DNA of 64,000 nucleotides, taken from assembly GCA_025370055.1 (NCBI GenBank), contig CP073041.1, positions 5,798,272-5,862,271 of the forward strand. The letters run 5' to 3'. Under the pieces are notes generated by a model. That model did no database searches, was not told the origin of the DNA, and saw nothing but the letters and a program-made list of their open reading frames with translations. Positions 1-10,477 of this stretch are shown here, piece after piece. The first letter of the stretch is position 1; each line of letters opens with the position of its first letter. The DNA is from Woronichinia naegeliana WA131 (GTDB lineage: Bacteria; Cyanobacteriota; Cyanobacteriia; Cyanobacteriales; Microcystaceae). The position numbers and the translations under genes were made by a program.

Positions 1-508
1 GCATCATTCAATATTCCTATATCCGTTGGATATTTTATATCTGCTGGTGTACAAGTCGCATCTAACAATAACTTTCCTTCATTTTCTTTTTTTCTGACGC
101 TACACCCGTCGCTTTTTTTTCTATTTCTTTATTAATTTTATTTATTAATTCCATTCCTATTTTTTTACGAAAATGAACCATCATTGACGCATTAAATGCT
201 TCTTTGCTACTATAGCTTTCCATTCCTATAAAGTACTGTAAATAAGGGTTCTCTTTTATTTGTTCTACTGTTTCTCTGTCACTTTTTCCTGAAATTTCTT
301 TGATAATTAATGCTCCTAATGCCATTCTAAATGATTTGGCTGGGGCTCCTTTTTTTTCTGTGAAGTTTTTTGCATATTCTTCCTCATATTCTTCCCAGGG
401 AATCATTTTTGACATTTCTATCCAACGATTTTCTTCGTCTAACTGCCCGCCGAACAGATTTTTCAAGTTTTCTGGTGTTTCAATTGAGTACTGTTGCTTT
501 CGGTACAT
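1..508 (-). pseudogene. IS-E transposase, N-terminal part, frameshifted
   Basis: This encodes the first ~130 residues of the IS-E transposase, beginning MYRKQQYSIETPENLKN, including the DUF772-like N-terminal domain seen in IS5/IS1182-type enzymes. The reading frame is lost near position 90, where a run of eight T in the intact copy (28941-28950 region) has seven. The true frame then continues to the window edge with the conserved DATCTPADIKYPTD motif. The enzyme would be a DDE transposase; this copy cannot make it without frameshifting. Confidence 0.85.
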
Positions 509-631
509 CTGCTTTCTCTCTTCTTAATGCAATGGTTTTGAGGCATTCTACCCTATTTTCGTGCATTCTAGCGGTTCTTAATTCGCCTACTATTTTTCTC
601 CGTAAAGGTTTCAGCTTTTTTCAGCAAGCCC
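1..631 (-). mobile_element. IS-E copy 1 (IS5/IS1182-like), right part only
   Basis: The outer end TTCAGCAAGCCC finishes at 631 and is followed by TAGTTA, which fits the TANNYA target pattern of this family. The other end lies before the window. The sequence is near-identical to the intact copy at 27801-29488. Confidence 0.9.
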
Positions 632-1910
632 TAGTTATACCCCACATTCCGCAGGTAAGTCAAGAGACAAAGTAGTACTTTTGACATGAAGAGCCAAGAA
701 AGGAAAGAATATGTTTGTGTTTGGAGGTCAAATTAACGATAGTTTGAATGCCGTCAATCTCTACTCTAACCAACGGATAAACAGAAAAGACTGAAAGACC
801 CAAAGCAGAGTGGGAATGGCGGTCGGTTTACCCTTTTGATTAGGAATAGTCTGATGGGCAAGAGCCAAAGCCTGTCGTAGGCGACGTTGTGCCAAAGTAT
901 AAACCAATAAAGAGACAACCATAATCATCATCAAAGCCATAATGCGTTGAGGATTCTTGAGAAAAAGAGCAGAGGCAAAAAAGAAAGGGTCTTTGAGAAA
1001 GCGAAAGCCGCGCTCGGTGTTTTGTTGAGCCTTATATTCAGCCAACATCTGATCGGGACTCAAAACCTGAGAATCAAGAACATTAGTAGCTAAAATAAAA
1101 CGTCCAGCCCGTTTAGATGCGGCTTCCAAGCAAGAGGAATCAAGGCTTAATTGCCCAGTTAAGCGGTAATGAAAACCGAGAGGGGTAGCCCCTTGTTTCG
1201 GTCTTCCTCCCTTGGCATAGTAAGGAATAGTCTGAACCTCAACTTGACTGAGTTGATGATAAGTCAAGGTTTTTGGCCAGAGTTGAGCCTCAGTAAGAGC
1301 ATCGGCCTCACAAGCAAAATTCTGTCCACAAAGTTTCTGCCATTCTTTTTTGACAACTTTATCGGCTTTCTCAATTTTTTGACTTATAGCTTTATTATCG
1401 GACTGGAGACGTTGAGCACTTTCGACCACAAGCCATCGTTGCTGTTCACCCCCATATTCCGAAGCCCTCACTTGCCAACGATAACCGTCCTGTTCACCCT
1501 GCTGCCATTGGTCTTCTGATATATTTGCCAAAGTCTCAGTGGCTTCTTTCAGAGGGACACGACTTAACCATTGAATTGACCTCGCCATGCCCACATTTTC
1601 CGCCGTATAAAAAGCTCCATCAATCACCGATAAACCTTCCATATTCAACCTTTCTTGACAGTCTTTGATTATCTGGGGAAACACCTTTTTATCCGATTCA
1701 TTGCCATCTCCTAATTGCATAAAGAGAGGGACACCACCATCTCCACTACATATCATATTTAACATAAACTGTTTTAGGTCTGGTCGTTTATCTCTGGAAT
1801 AACCAAATTTTATTTTTATGGCTTTTGTCTGCTCGTCTTCCTCATCTTCTATCCTTTCCTTATACTTCCCTTGTACGGGTGCGACCTTTAGTTGATAAAA
1901 GCTGTTGTAA

Positions 1911-2849
1911 TCAGGGTTCTACAGGGAACCCATATTGATCAAGTTTTGCCCAAAATTGACTCCATCGTTCCTTGGTCAATACCAAAGCTCGTAGGCTCAA
2001 AATAATTCCTGCTCCTTTTTCCTTCCATCGCATCCCTGAACAACATAATCGTTGTTTGACCAACGTCTTACAAGCTGCTTCCGTAACACCTGAACCAATC
2101 GGATACTTTTTCTCTATGTATTCAGCATAATCCATTTGATGCTGATGATTCTCGTAATAAGTAATCGCCGCTTGTAGTTTCTCGGTAAGATTCTTAGAAT
2201 GACTTTTTTCTTCTTTGACTTCTTTCATCAGATTTAGCAGTTCTCCTGCTTTTCCTTTTTCATGCTTGAGTTCTCGACAATTTTCAGTCAACCATTCTTT
2301 TTGTTTTGACACGGTATTCGGATGCAACGCTTCTGCCAAGGCACCTAAGTAACCAGAGGCATGATAGAAATCTAATATCTGTTCTTCCGTTTGCTTTTCT
2401 AAAAACTTCCAATTTGATTCTGCCCCGTCTGCTATCCCGACCAATGTTGCCTCTGGATAACGGTTTTTCGCTCGCTCAATTTCTCTTTCTAATCTTTCTA
2501 GAAAACTCTTTTTTCCATACTCTGGTGCCGCACCTAGATAGATTGTAGGTTGACGTTCGCCTTCACTATCGTATAGGGAAACGGTTCCCACCATTGCTTC
2601 ACGGTAGCCATCCTCACACATCAGCATACAGGTTCCATCTAATCCTATTCCCACTGTTGCAATTTGGCTATCCTCCTTGGGCGGGGCATAACTCCACGCT
2701 TCTTCTTTTGCCTGTACCACACTTCCTACTGCTTCACTCAATCTTTGGATATAGGATAGCGCTACTTTTCTACCATGATTTTCTAATAAATCATTTTTCA
2801 CCTCTTTGCCTGCCATCCCTGACATTTTTGAGGATACCTGTTTTGCCAA
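1911..2849 (-). CDS. IS-A ORF2, ISKra4-like transposase catalytic part
   Basis: This 312-residue ORF opens with TTG (MAKQVSSKMSGMAGKEVKN). It contains the DDE-type core: GIGLDGT near residue 70, GIADGAESNW near 140, LDFYHASGYL near 158 and GSGVTEAACK near 255, the last probably carrying the catalytic glutamate. The N-terminal segment continues the alignment of ORF1, so a full-length enzyme probably needs frameshifting or reassociation of two chains. It shares most residues with the copies at 5455, 10478, 21169 and 61352, differing by single substitutions. Confidence 0.82.
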   Translation of the reverse strand: MAKQVSSKMSGMAGKEVKNDLLENHGRKVALSYIQRLSEAVGSVVQAKEEAWSYAPPKEDSQIATVGIGLDGTCMLMCEDGYREAMVGTVSLYDSEGERQPTIYLGAAPEYGKKSFLERLEREIERAKNRYPEATLVGIADGAESNWKFLEKQTEEQILDFYHASGYLGALAEALHPNTVSKQKEWLTENCRELKHEKGKAGELLNLMKEVKEEKSHSKNLTEKLQAAITYYENHQHQMDYAEYIEKKYPIGSGVTEAACKTLVKQRLCCSGMRWKEKGAGIILSLRALVLTKERWSQFWAKLDQYGFPVEP

Positions 2850-3219
2850 TAATGGCGTTGATGTTATGATTATCCTTGCTTCTCTTTCTAAGGGGCAATA
2901 CGTTTTTCCTCAAAGGTGAACGCTGATATACATGACGATTCACTATAACCTCACCATAAGGTGTTTGATATTCTTTCGGTTGCTCTCCCTTACTCTTCCA
3001 GATTTCTTCACCGATTTTTAAGGGTGAACCATCTGTATCTAAATATTTCAAGGCTTCTTTGCTGGCGATGCAACCTACTTCGTTTAAGCCTTTTTGAATA
3101 TTTATTTCTGTATCCAACATTGAACGACTGAGTTCTAATGTTAGTTCTATTTTTATCTTTGAACCCTCTACATTAATTAGTTTTGCTGTCATCATTGTTT
3201 CCTCTTTGTCACTTTTCAT
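2791..3219 (-). CDS. IS-A ORF1, ISKra4-like transposase N-terminal part
   Basis: This is a 142-codon ORF. Its last 59 bases overlap ORF2 in another frame. The start used is ATG MKSDKEETMMTAKL; an internal ATG at codon 9 follows an AGAGGAAAC stretch and may be the real start. In related ISKra4 transposases the two parts are one protein. Here a +1 shift around the AGGAAAAACG stretch (codons ~108-110) would join HVYQRSPLRK to TYCPLEREARII and ORF2. The same arrangement is found in every IS-A copy in the window. Confidence 0.75.
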   Translation of the reverse strand: MKSDKEETMMTAKLINVEGSKIKIELTLELSRSMLDTEINIQKGLNEVGCIASKEALKYLDTDGSPLKIGEEIWKSKGEQPKEYQTPYGEVIVNRHVYQRSPLRKNVLPLRKRSKDNHNINAIIGKTGILKNVRDGRQRGEK

Positions 3220-3851
3220 CCCATGTTAACACTTTTCTTTTCCTTCATCAACTAAAGGTCACACCCCCTTGTACAGACATTGAGGTTGAGTCTAAATGCT
3301 TTGACTTTTGTTCTATTCCAAAGATTGCTGCCGCTTTTAGGACTATTTTCGTGAACCGGTTTTTTACCCCCACTCCAAATACCTTATCCAATGACCTTCC
3401 TAGCTTGTCATCATTTAAATCTTCTGCTTTTATTCCTTCTCCTAATAGGTATTCTAATGCTTTTCCTTTAAAAAACTCACTCAACAAATATAACGGAGCA
3501 TTGATACATCCTAAGCAGTTTAATATCATTGCTTTTACTATTGTACCTACACTGAGCTTTTCTTGAGGATGAGTTCCCACTTCCTCATCGATAATTTCTA
3601 CTAAACCCATTTCATCTATAATTCCCGCTACGATTCCTAAGTGGTCGAGGTCTTTAATATTTAGGTTATTCATTTTTACTGTTGATTCTATCTAAGACAA
3701 GACTCCATTTTAGAACTTTATTGACATTTTTTATCCTTGCCCGAAATCAATGCACAAGCACCGATACTAGCTCGCATGAACTAGTACTCCTCTTCGACAA
3801 CCTGCGGAATGTGGGTTGAATCTTCCCCTGAGACATCGGAAGGTCTGGTGC

Positions 3852-4195
3852 GGTAGTGTTCTGAATCTGTGGAAGCACATCTAAATAAGACATCCAAATT
3901 CAAAGCGATTGATAAATAATCCAAGGACAATATCGTGCATCACAATAGATTTGGAGAAACAAATCGTTTTTCTCGCTAATCTCTTTATTCGAGTTCTCAA
4001 TGTCAAGTGCTTTCGTTCGATTTTTTGAGTATTATACTTACCCACCTCATGCAATGCTGGCTCAATATGTCGTTCGTAAGCCCCCCATCCATCTGTATAA
4101 TATTGAGTAATACCAAAAGGTTCTAACAACTTTTTTAGCCTTAGAAATGCTTCGTCTTTGTGACCAGACAAAACATAAGCTAATATCTCACCTGT
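3852..4195 (-). mobile_element. IS1-family element, truncated
   Basis: It begins at the IS1 end GGTAGTGTTCTGAATCTG (3852) and matches the full copy at 31513 until about 4195, where IS-B begins. The rest of the IS1 is missing. Confidence 0.85.
3881..4195 (-). pseudogene. IS1 transposase (InsB part), C-terminal fragment
   Basis: The segment encodes the last ~100 residues of the IS1-type catalytic chain, including YYTDGWGAYERHIEPALHEVGK and the KYNTQKIERKHLTLRTRIKRLARKT block typical of IS1 DDE enzymes. Its 5' part (the zinc-finger chain and first catalytic Asp) has been replaced by IS-B. It is non-functional. Confidence 0.85.
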
Positions 4196-4343
4196 GGGAG
4201 CATCTCACTTATGCCATAAGTATTAATACTTATGGGCAGAAAAATAAGACTTTGAACTTTATCGAACTTTATCAAAAAAAGAAATGAGAGTATAATAGTC
4301 GAGACCCACTTTCCAAAATCTATCCCAATTGAGGAACAATCTC

Positions 4344-5410
4344 ATGTTATCAGTGTTATCAGAAAATGAAAAAAGGATTCAAGAGTTATGTCAAGAGTTG
4401 GGAGAATGTCTCTATCAACAATCTCAAGTTAAAACATTTAATAATTTGGGAGAAATAGAGGAGACTGTCAGAGACTTAATGATTCAGTATGTCAACCCAG
4501 AAATAGGTATTTTTTTGTCAAAACAAGTACCGAGGAAACCACAGGTCGGATACGAACAGTAAAAAGTATTTTGGGGGAATTGCCCATTACAGAAAAACAA
4601 GCGAAGAAATTAGAACTAAAGCCTCGAACTCAGATGAGTCCAATGTTAGAGAAGAACTGTTTGCTACTGAGTGGCGATGAGTCTTATGAAAAAGCAGCTA
4701 AGAAAATCCAATCATTGACGGGAATTGCTGTTTCTCACAGTACGCAACAACGCCTTGTACATCGCTATCATTTTGAAGAATTACCCTCTAACACAGAAGT
4801 CGAAGAAATTAGCATAGATGGTGGGAAGGTACGACTCAGAACTCCCAAGGGAGAACCCTTAATTTGGCGTGATTATAAAGGAGTCAGTTTTCATCAATTG
4901 GGGGTAGCTGCCTTTTTTCAAGATAACTCGGCTTTATTAGATTTGGTTAATTCTCAAATTTTGGCTAAGCCTTTAATTTGTTTGGGAGATGGACATGATG
5001 GTATCTGGAACTTATTTCGTGAGATAGGACAGAAACATGAGCGAATTGAAATTTTGGACTGGTATCACTTAATTGAAAACCTCTATAAAGTTGGGGGGTC
5101 ATTCCAGCGAATTGAGGAGGTCAAGTCTTTTCTTTGGACGGGTGAAGTGGATGCCGCTATCTCCTGTTTTGAGGGATGGTCAGAGCCTCAAGCTGAGAAT
5201 TTTATCATTTATTTAAACAAGCATAAACATCGGATTGTCAATTATGGTTATTTGCAGGCAGAGGGCATTTCCATTGGCTCTGGCTCTGTCGAATCTCAAG
5301 TTAAACAAATTGGTCATCGTCTTAAAATTACTGGTGCGAGTTGGAATTCTGACAATGTACCACAAGTCCTTCGTCATCGCTGTTCCTATTTAAATGATTA
5401 CCTTTTTTGA
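4344..5410 (+). CDS. IS-B ISKra4-like transposase needing a -1 frameshift
   Basis: The first frame (ATG at 4344, MLSVLSENEKRIQELCQ) stops at 4562 after an off-frame tail. The second frame carries the catalytic core (EEISIDGGKVRLRTP, CLGDGHDGIWNLF, ILDWYHLIENL, GSGSVESQVKQIG) and ends at 5410. The sequence ATTTTTTTGTC near 4510 would, after a one-base backward slip, give the frame IGIFFVKTSTEETTGRIRTVK. This aligns with the uninterrupted frame of the IS-C relative at 23086. Either a programmed -1 shift at T7 or a shared deletion explains this; copy 2 at 6871-7445 has the same run. Confidence 0.72.
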
Positions 5411-5454
5411 CTCTTTCATTGGGTGCGACCTTTAGTTGATAAAAGCTGTTGTAA

Positions 5455-6393
5455 TCAGGGTTCTACAGGGAACCCATATTGATCAAGTTTTGCCCAAAAT
5501 TGACTCCATCGTTCCTTGGTCAATACCAAAGCTCGTAGGCTCAAAATAATTCCTGCTCCTTTTTCCTTCCATCGCATCCCTGAACAACATAATCGTTGTT
5601 TGACCAACGTCTTACAAGCTGCTTCCGTAACACCTGAACCAATCGGATACTTTTTCTCTAAGTATTCAGCATAATCCATTTGATGCTGATGATTCTCGTA
5701 ATAAGTAATCGCCGCTTGTAGTTTCTCGGTAAGATTCTTAGAATGACTTTTTTCTTCTTTGACTTCTTTCATCAGATTTAGCAGTTCTCCTGCTTTTCCT
5801 TTTTCATGCTTGAGTTCTCGACAATTTTCAGTCAACCATTCTTTTTGTTTTGACACGGTATTCGGATGCAACGCTTCTGCCAAGGCACCTAAGTAACCAG
5901 AGGCATGATAGAAATCTAATATCTGTTCTTCCGTTTGCTTTTCTAAAAACTTCCAATTTGATTCTGCCCCGTCTGCTATCCCGACCAATGTTGCCTCTGG
6001 ATAACGGTTTTTCGCTCGCTCAATTTCTCTTTCTAATCTTTCTAGAAAACTCTTTTTTCCATACTCTGGTGCCGCACCTAGATAGATTGTAGGTTGACGT
6101 TCGCCTTCACTATCGTATAGGGAAACGGTTCCCACCATTGCTTCACGGTAGCCATCCTCACACATCAGCATACAGGTTCCATCTAATCCTATTCCCACTG
6201 TTGCAATTTGGCTATCCTCCTTGGGCGGGGCATAACTCCACGCTTCTTCTTTTGCCTGTACCACACTTCCTACTGCTTCACTCAATCTTTGGATATAGGA
6301 TAGCGCTACTTTTCTACCATGATTTTCTAATAAATCATTTTTCACCTCTTTGCCTGCCATCCCTGACATTTTTGAGGATACCTGTTTTGCCAA
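5455..6393 (-). CDS. IS-A ORF2 (copy 2)
   Basis: This 312-residue ISKra4-like catalytic ORF differs from copy 1 by one residue (YAEYLEKKY instead of YAEYIEKKY). All catalytic blocks are present. See 1911-2849 for motifs. Confidence 0.82.
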   Translation of the reverse strand: MAKQVSSKMSGMAGKEVKNDLLENHGRKVALSYIQRLSEAVGSVVQAKEEAWSYAPPKEDSQIATVGIGLDGTCMLMCEDGYREAMVGTVSLYDSEGERQPTIYLGAAPEYGKKSFLERLEREIERAKNRYPEATLVGIADGAESNWKFLEKQTEEQILDFYHASGYLGALAEALHPNTVSKQKEWLTENCRELKHEKGKAGELLNLMKEVKEEKSHSKNLTEKLQAAITYYENHQHQMDYAEYLEKKYPIGSGVTEAACKTLVKQRLCCSGMRWKEKGAGIILSLRALVLTKERWSQFWAKLDQYGFPVEP

Positions 6394-6763
6394 TAATGGC
6401 GTTGATGTTATGATTATCCTTGCTTCTCTTTCTAAGGGGCAATACGTTTTTCCTCAAAGGTGAACGCTGATATACATGACGATTCACTATAACCTCACCA
6501 TAAGGTGTTTGATATTCTTTCGGTTGCTCTCCCTTACTCTTCCAGATTTCTTCACCGATTTTTAAGGGTGAACCATCTGTATCTAAATATTTCAAGGCTT
6601 CTTTGCTGGCGATGCAACCTACTTCGTTTAAGCCTTTTTGAATATTTATTTCTGTATCCAACATTGAACGACTGAGTTCTAATGTTAGTTCTATTTTTAT
6701 CTTTGAACCCTCTACATTAATTAGTTTTGCTGTCATCATTGTTTCCTCTTTGTCACTTTTCAT
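6335..6763 (-). CDS. IS-A ORF1 (copy 2)
   Basis: This 142-codon ORF is identical in translation to the ORF1 at 2791-3219. It is followed by ORF2 with the same 59-base overlap. Confidence 0.75.
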   Translation of the reverse strand: MKSDKEETMMTAKLINVEGSKIKIELTLELSRSMLDTEINIQKGLNEVGCIASKEALKYLDTDGSPLKIGEEIWKSKGEQPKEYQTPYGEVIVNRHVYQRSPLRKNVLPLRKRSKDNHNINAIIGKTGILKNVRDGRQRGEK

Positions 6764-6870
6764 CCCATGTTAACACTTTTCTTTTCCTTCATCAACTAAA
6801 GGTCACACCCCTTTCATTTACCTCGTTAAGTATTTCTACTTATTGCAAAGGTGAGATGCTCCCCGTCAAT

Positions 6871-7445
6871 AAAAAAGGCAGCTACCCCCAATTGATGAAA
6901 ACTGACTCCTTTATAATCACGCCAAATTAAGGGTTCTCCCTTGGGAGTTCTGAGTCGTACCTTCCCACCATCTATGCTAATTTCTTCGACTTCTGTGTTA
7001 GAGGGTAATTCTTCAAAATGATAGCGATGTACAAGGCGTTGTTGCGTACTGTGAGAAACAGCAATTCCCGTCAATGATTGGATTTTCTTAGCTGCTTTTT
7101 CATAAGACTCATCGCCACTCAGTAGCAAACAGTTCTTCTCTAACATTGGACTCATCTGAGTTCGAGGCTTTAGTTCTAATTTCTTCGCTTGTTTTTCTGT
7201 AATGGGCAATTCCCCCAAAATACTTTTTACTGTTCGTATCCGACCTGTGGTTTCCTCGGTACTTGTTTTGACAAAAAAATACCTATTTCTGGGTTGACAT
7301 ACTGAATCATTAAGTCTCTGACAGTCTCCTCTATTTCTCCCAAATTATTAAATGTTTTAACTTGAGATTGTTGATAGAGACATTCTCCCAACTCTTGACA
7401 TAACTCTTGAATCCTTTTTTCATTTTCTGATAACACTGATAACAT
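6871..7445 (-). pseudogene. IS-B transposase, N-terminal fragment
   Basis: It encodes the same start (MLSVLSENEKR) and the same T7 frameshift site as copy 1. It ends abruptly after SFHQLGVAAFF, before the second catalytic Asp block. The C-terminal half is absent. Confidence 0.8.
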
Positions 7446-7594
7446 GAGATTGTTCCTCAATTGGGATAGATTTTGGAAAGTGGGTCTCGACTATTATACT
7501 CTCATTTCTTTTTTTGATAAAGTTCGATAAAGTTCAAAGTCTTATTTTTCTGCCCATAAGTATTAATACTTATTGCATAAGTGAGATGCTCCCC
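6871..7594 (-). mobile_element. IS-B copy 2, 5' half only
   Basis: The left end GTGAGATGCTCCCC (7581-7594) is intact. The copy stops inside the transposase gene at 6871. The six bases between it and IS-B copy 1, GTCAAT (6865-6870), are the complement of ATTGAC found just beyond 7594, as expected after an intramolecular transposition or inversion. Confidence 0.75.
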
Positions 7595-8228
7595 ATTGAC
7601 GTTGATAAATTCCATGAACTTTATCCCAAGATAGGGCTTCTTCTCGGCTTACTTGTTCCACTCTGCTCACATTTACTCGATTATACACATATTCTTCATA
7701 CCGCACTGTATATTTTCTACGTGCTTCCATAAATTCTAGGTTTTCTGTAAAAAACCTTTGACATTTTTTACAATAAAACTTACGACGAGGGACTTGTAGG
7801 TACACTGTTTGACCAGAAATGGGCAAATCCCTTATAAGTAGATTGTTGGTCTGATGTAATTCATCGGTTAATCTTCCACAGTAATTAGGGTCTGCTGAAA
7901 AAGTCCACAAAACGAACCTAGATGCCACAGGAGGCGAAAAATGGTGACTTCAGAGAGTAGTTTCCAATTTCAACCCCCAGTTTTCCAACGACGTGCATGG
8001 GCTTTGAGCCTCCAAAGGCCATAACCTTGCACCTGATCGTTTTTAAAATGCTTGAAAGCATTATCTGGCAAGGGTTCTATACTTATTCAGCAAGCCCTAA
8101 TTACATTTGACTTCTTCCTCTTGACAACTCAGTATCAAAAAAGCCTCTGTTCCTTCTTGAATAACATTTCTTATTTTTACCTTTGGCAAATCTACCAGAT
8201 TTTCTAGAAAAAATAACATTGATGCCAT
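7595..8228 (-). pseudogene. ISL3-family transposase, N-terminal fragment with MITE insert
   Basis: Reading leftward from ATG at 8228, the frame gives MASMLFFLENLVDLPKVKI, then VKCNYCGRLTDE and FYCKKCQRFF, the paired CxxC zinc-ribbon and helix-turn-helix region of ISL3 transposases. A 210-bp miniature element (7888-8097) splits it within the first CxxC block, flanked by TAATTA. The gene is cut at 7595 by IS-B, so the whole catalytic domain is missing. The full-length relative at 27606-30547 is a different ISL3 type. Confidence 0.75.
7888..8097. mobile_element. 210-bp MITE related to IS-E
   Basis: The ends GGGTCTGCTGAAAAAGTC and TTATTCAGCAAGCCC resemble IS-E termini. Target duplication TAATTA lies at 7882-7887 and 8098-8103, the same length and pattern as IS-E. 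No ORF is present. It is probably mobilised in trans by the IS-E transposase. Confidence 0.82.
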
Positions 8229-10477
8229 CCTCATATAGGGTATCTTATTATACATTTTTCAACGTCAATCCAGAAGAGCCACAAATATAACGGAGCATTG
8301 ATACATCCTAAGCAGTTTAATATCATTGCTTTTACTATTGTACCTACACTGAGCTTTTCTTGAGGATGAGTTCCCACTTCCTCATCGATAATTTCTACTA
8401 AACCCATTTCATCTATAATTCCCGCTACGATTCCTAAGTGGTCGAGGTCTTTAATATTTAGGGCTTGCTGAAAAAGTCAAAAAACGAAAGAAATGTGGGT
8501 TAGGGAAGTATGGACTGAAAAAGCATAGATAACTTATCCTTATGGAAACAAATCAAAATACAGATTTTGTTTAATCTATTGTTCCTTTCTGTCTAAAAAG
8601 GTCAACACAAATCACTCCTCACAAAAGAGAGGAAAATTAACACCATTTTTCACAAGAAAAACGACTCTACAACTTTTTACTTTTTGTCTTCTGAAGTAGA
8701 GTAGAAAGATTCATTACCAAAAAGTTCATCGCAATTACCGTTTCCGAGGTCTCAGGTAGTTTGGCCATCACTCGACCAAGACTAAATTTCCTCTTTCCCT
8801 GTCCGAATTTACCCTCAATGGCATTACGCACTCTTTCATCTGAGCGTGCCTCTTTCTTTTTTTCTTTGCTCACCTCTTTCGGCGGTCTTCCCAATCGGGG
8901 ACCACTCATTCTTATATCCCTTTCTTTACAATAAGCTCGATTCGCTTTTGTTCGATAGATTTTATCCACATGAACCGATTCCGGATAACATCCTGTTTCC
9001 CTTTTATATTCTTCTATTCGCGCTTGTAAATCTCCCGATTCGTTGTAATTATCCCAACTTAATTTGTCTAAGAAGACAAAGCCATTCACATTACTTGCCG
9101 ATATTTTAGCTCCAAACTCTACTGCTTTTCCCGCTTTTCCACGCACTATTGGACGCACGTGAGGTTGGCTTACACTCACAATTCTGTTTTCTACTTTATT
9201 TGTCTTTTTTTCATACATTTCTAACTGTTGCTCATACACTTTTCCTATCGTTACAAGCTCTTCTTGCTCTTTTTTCGTTAGTTTTTCTAACTTTGCTCCC
9301 TCTTCTATCATTTTTTCTATATGACTGGACAGTGGGAAGTTCTCGAGGCGTGTAAGTGGAGAAAAGAAAATCGGACATCCGATACAAAAGAGTGCCGTTA
9401 TGTCCGAAACTGGCTGATATAAGAAAATCGATAGCCAGTGCTATCTATCAATTATGCAACTATGTCAGCGACTAGAGCAAATCCTCAATAATCTCCGTCC
9501 AGCCTTTAGCCGAGAAGCAACGTTCCAATGGTTTATCCTGTTAGTCTGGGGAGTAGTGCTCAACAGCCAACCCAGCGCAATAACTAGCTATGTCAATGCC
9601 ATTGGCTGAACAGAGAGCTACTACAATCAGGCTCTACATTGGTTTGATTCCAAGGCGTTTAGGGTCGAAGGACTAACTTTACAATGGTCAAAGTGGCTAA
9701 GTCAGCATGAAAGTCTATACAGAATTAAAGGGAAACGGGTGTATGTGGGTGATGGCATCAAAGTGGGGAAAGAAGGACGCAAGATGCCAGGTGTAAAACG
9801 ACTACACCAAGAATCGGAAGATGTGTCCAAGCCAGAGTGGATAAGGGGTCATTACTTCAATGCCTTGAGTATTTTGGTGGGAGTAGGGAAAGCCTGCTTT
9901 GCCTTGCCCTTAGTGTTGCGGCTAGACGATGGCATCAAGTCCAAAGCAACCGAGAAGGGGGAGGGAAAAGGCAAAAAAAAGGTGAAGACGAGCCTGGTGA
10001 CAAAAATGGCTGACCTTTGTGTTACTTACGCAGAGGCAGGGAGTTATGTAATTTTGGATGCTTATTTTGCTTGCGAACCAGTGCTCAAAAGTTTTCGCCA
10101 GAACGCCTTGCATCTAATCACAAGAGTGCGTTGCTCCACCGTCGCCTATGCCCCCTTTTGTTCCGTGCCGACGCTGACGGGGAGAGGACGACCACGGATT
10201 TGGGGGAGTTCGATAAAACTAGAAAAGCTGTTCGCTCTGGCGGCGGACTTTCCGACAGCTAAAGTCTGGCTCTATGGTCAACAAGTCACGGTTTCTTATC
10301 AGTGCTTTGAGTTCCACTGGGATAGTCCCCATCAGCTCGTCAAGTTTGTTCTGACCCAATTGCCTAACGGACGACGACTGATTCTGCTTTCTACTGATCT
10401 CTGTTTGACTGGACCTGAGATTATTGCCGCTTACGGTCTCCGAGGGTGCGACCTTTAGTTGATAAAAGCTGTTGTAA

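Larger units (their letters stand above)
1877..3266 (-). mobile_element. IS-A copy 1 (ISKra4-like, 1390 bp)
   Basis: Ends are GGGTGCGACCTTTAGTTGAT (1877) and the complement of GGGTGTGACCTTTAGTTGAT (3266). An 8-bp target duplication CCTTGTAC flanks it. It lies inside an IS1634 transposase gene. Confidence 0.92.
761..3673 (-). pseudogene. IS1634-family transposase split by IS-A
   Basis: The N-terminal part (3673 down to 3267, starting MNNLNIKDLDHLGIVAG) resembles the DUF4277 domain of IS1634 transposases. The C-terminal part (1876 down to 761) carries the catalytic core and the late segment AEYKAQQNTERGFRFLKDP, with the family's conserved glutamate region. If IS-A and one copy of the 8-bp duplication CCTTGTAC are removed, the reading frame runs on continuously (QGKYKERIEDEEDEQ), giving about 500 residues. 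The gene was therefore intact when IS-A inserted. Confidence 0.85.
641..3815 (-). mobile_element. IS1634-family element interrupted by IS-A
   Basis: Terminal inverted repeats CCCACATTCCGCAGGT (641-656) and its complement (3800-3815) bound the element. It is split by IS-A at 1877-3266, and removing that insert restores the reading frame. A fragment of the same family lies at 8283-8460 plus 13153-13310. No convincing target duplication is seen at 641/3815. Confidence 0.8.
5421..6810 (-). mobile_element. IS-A copy 2, 1390 bp
   Basis: Complete element with the same ends as copy 1. An 8-bp duplication CTTTCATT (5413-5420 and 6811-6818) flanks it. It lies between the IS-B transposase stop and the IS-B right end, so IS-B coding sequence is not broken. 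Confidence 0.92.
4196..6864 (+). mobile_element. IS-B copy 1 (ISKra4-like), interrupted near its right end
   Basis: The left end GGGAGCATCTCAC (4196) and right end GTGAGATGCTCCCC (6851-6864) are inverted repeats. Subterminal AAGTATT/AATACTT palindromes lie just inside. IS-A copy 2 (5421-6810) sits between the transposase stop codon and the right end, flanked by CTTTCATT. Confidence 0.8.
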
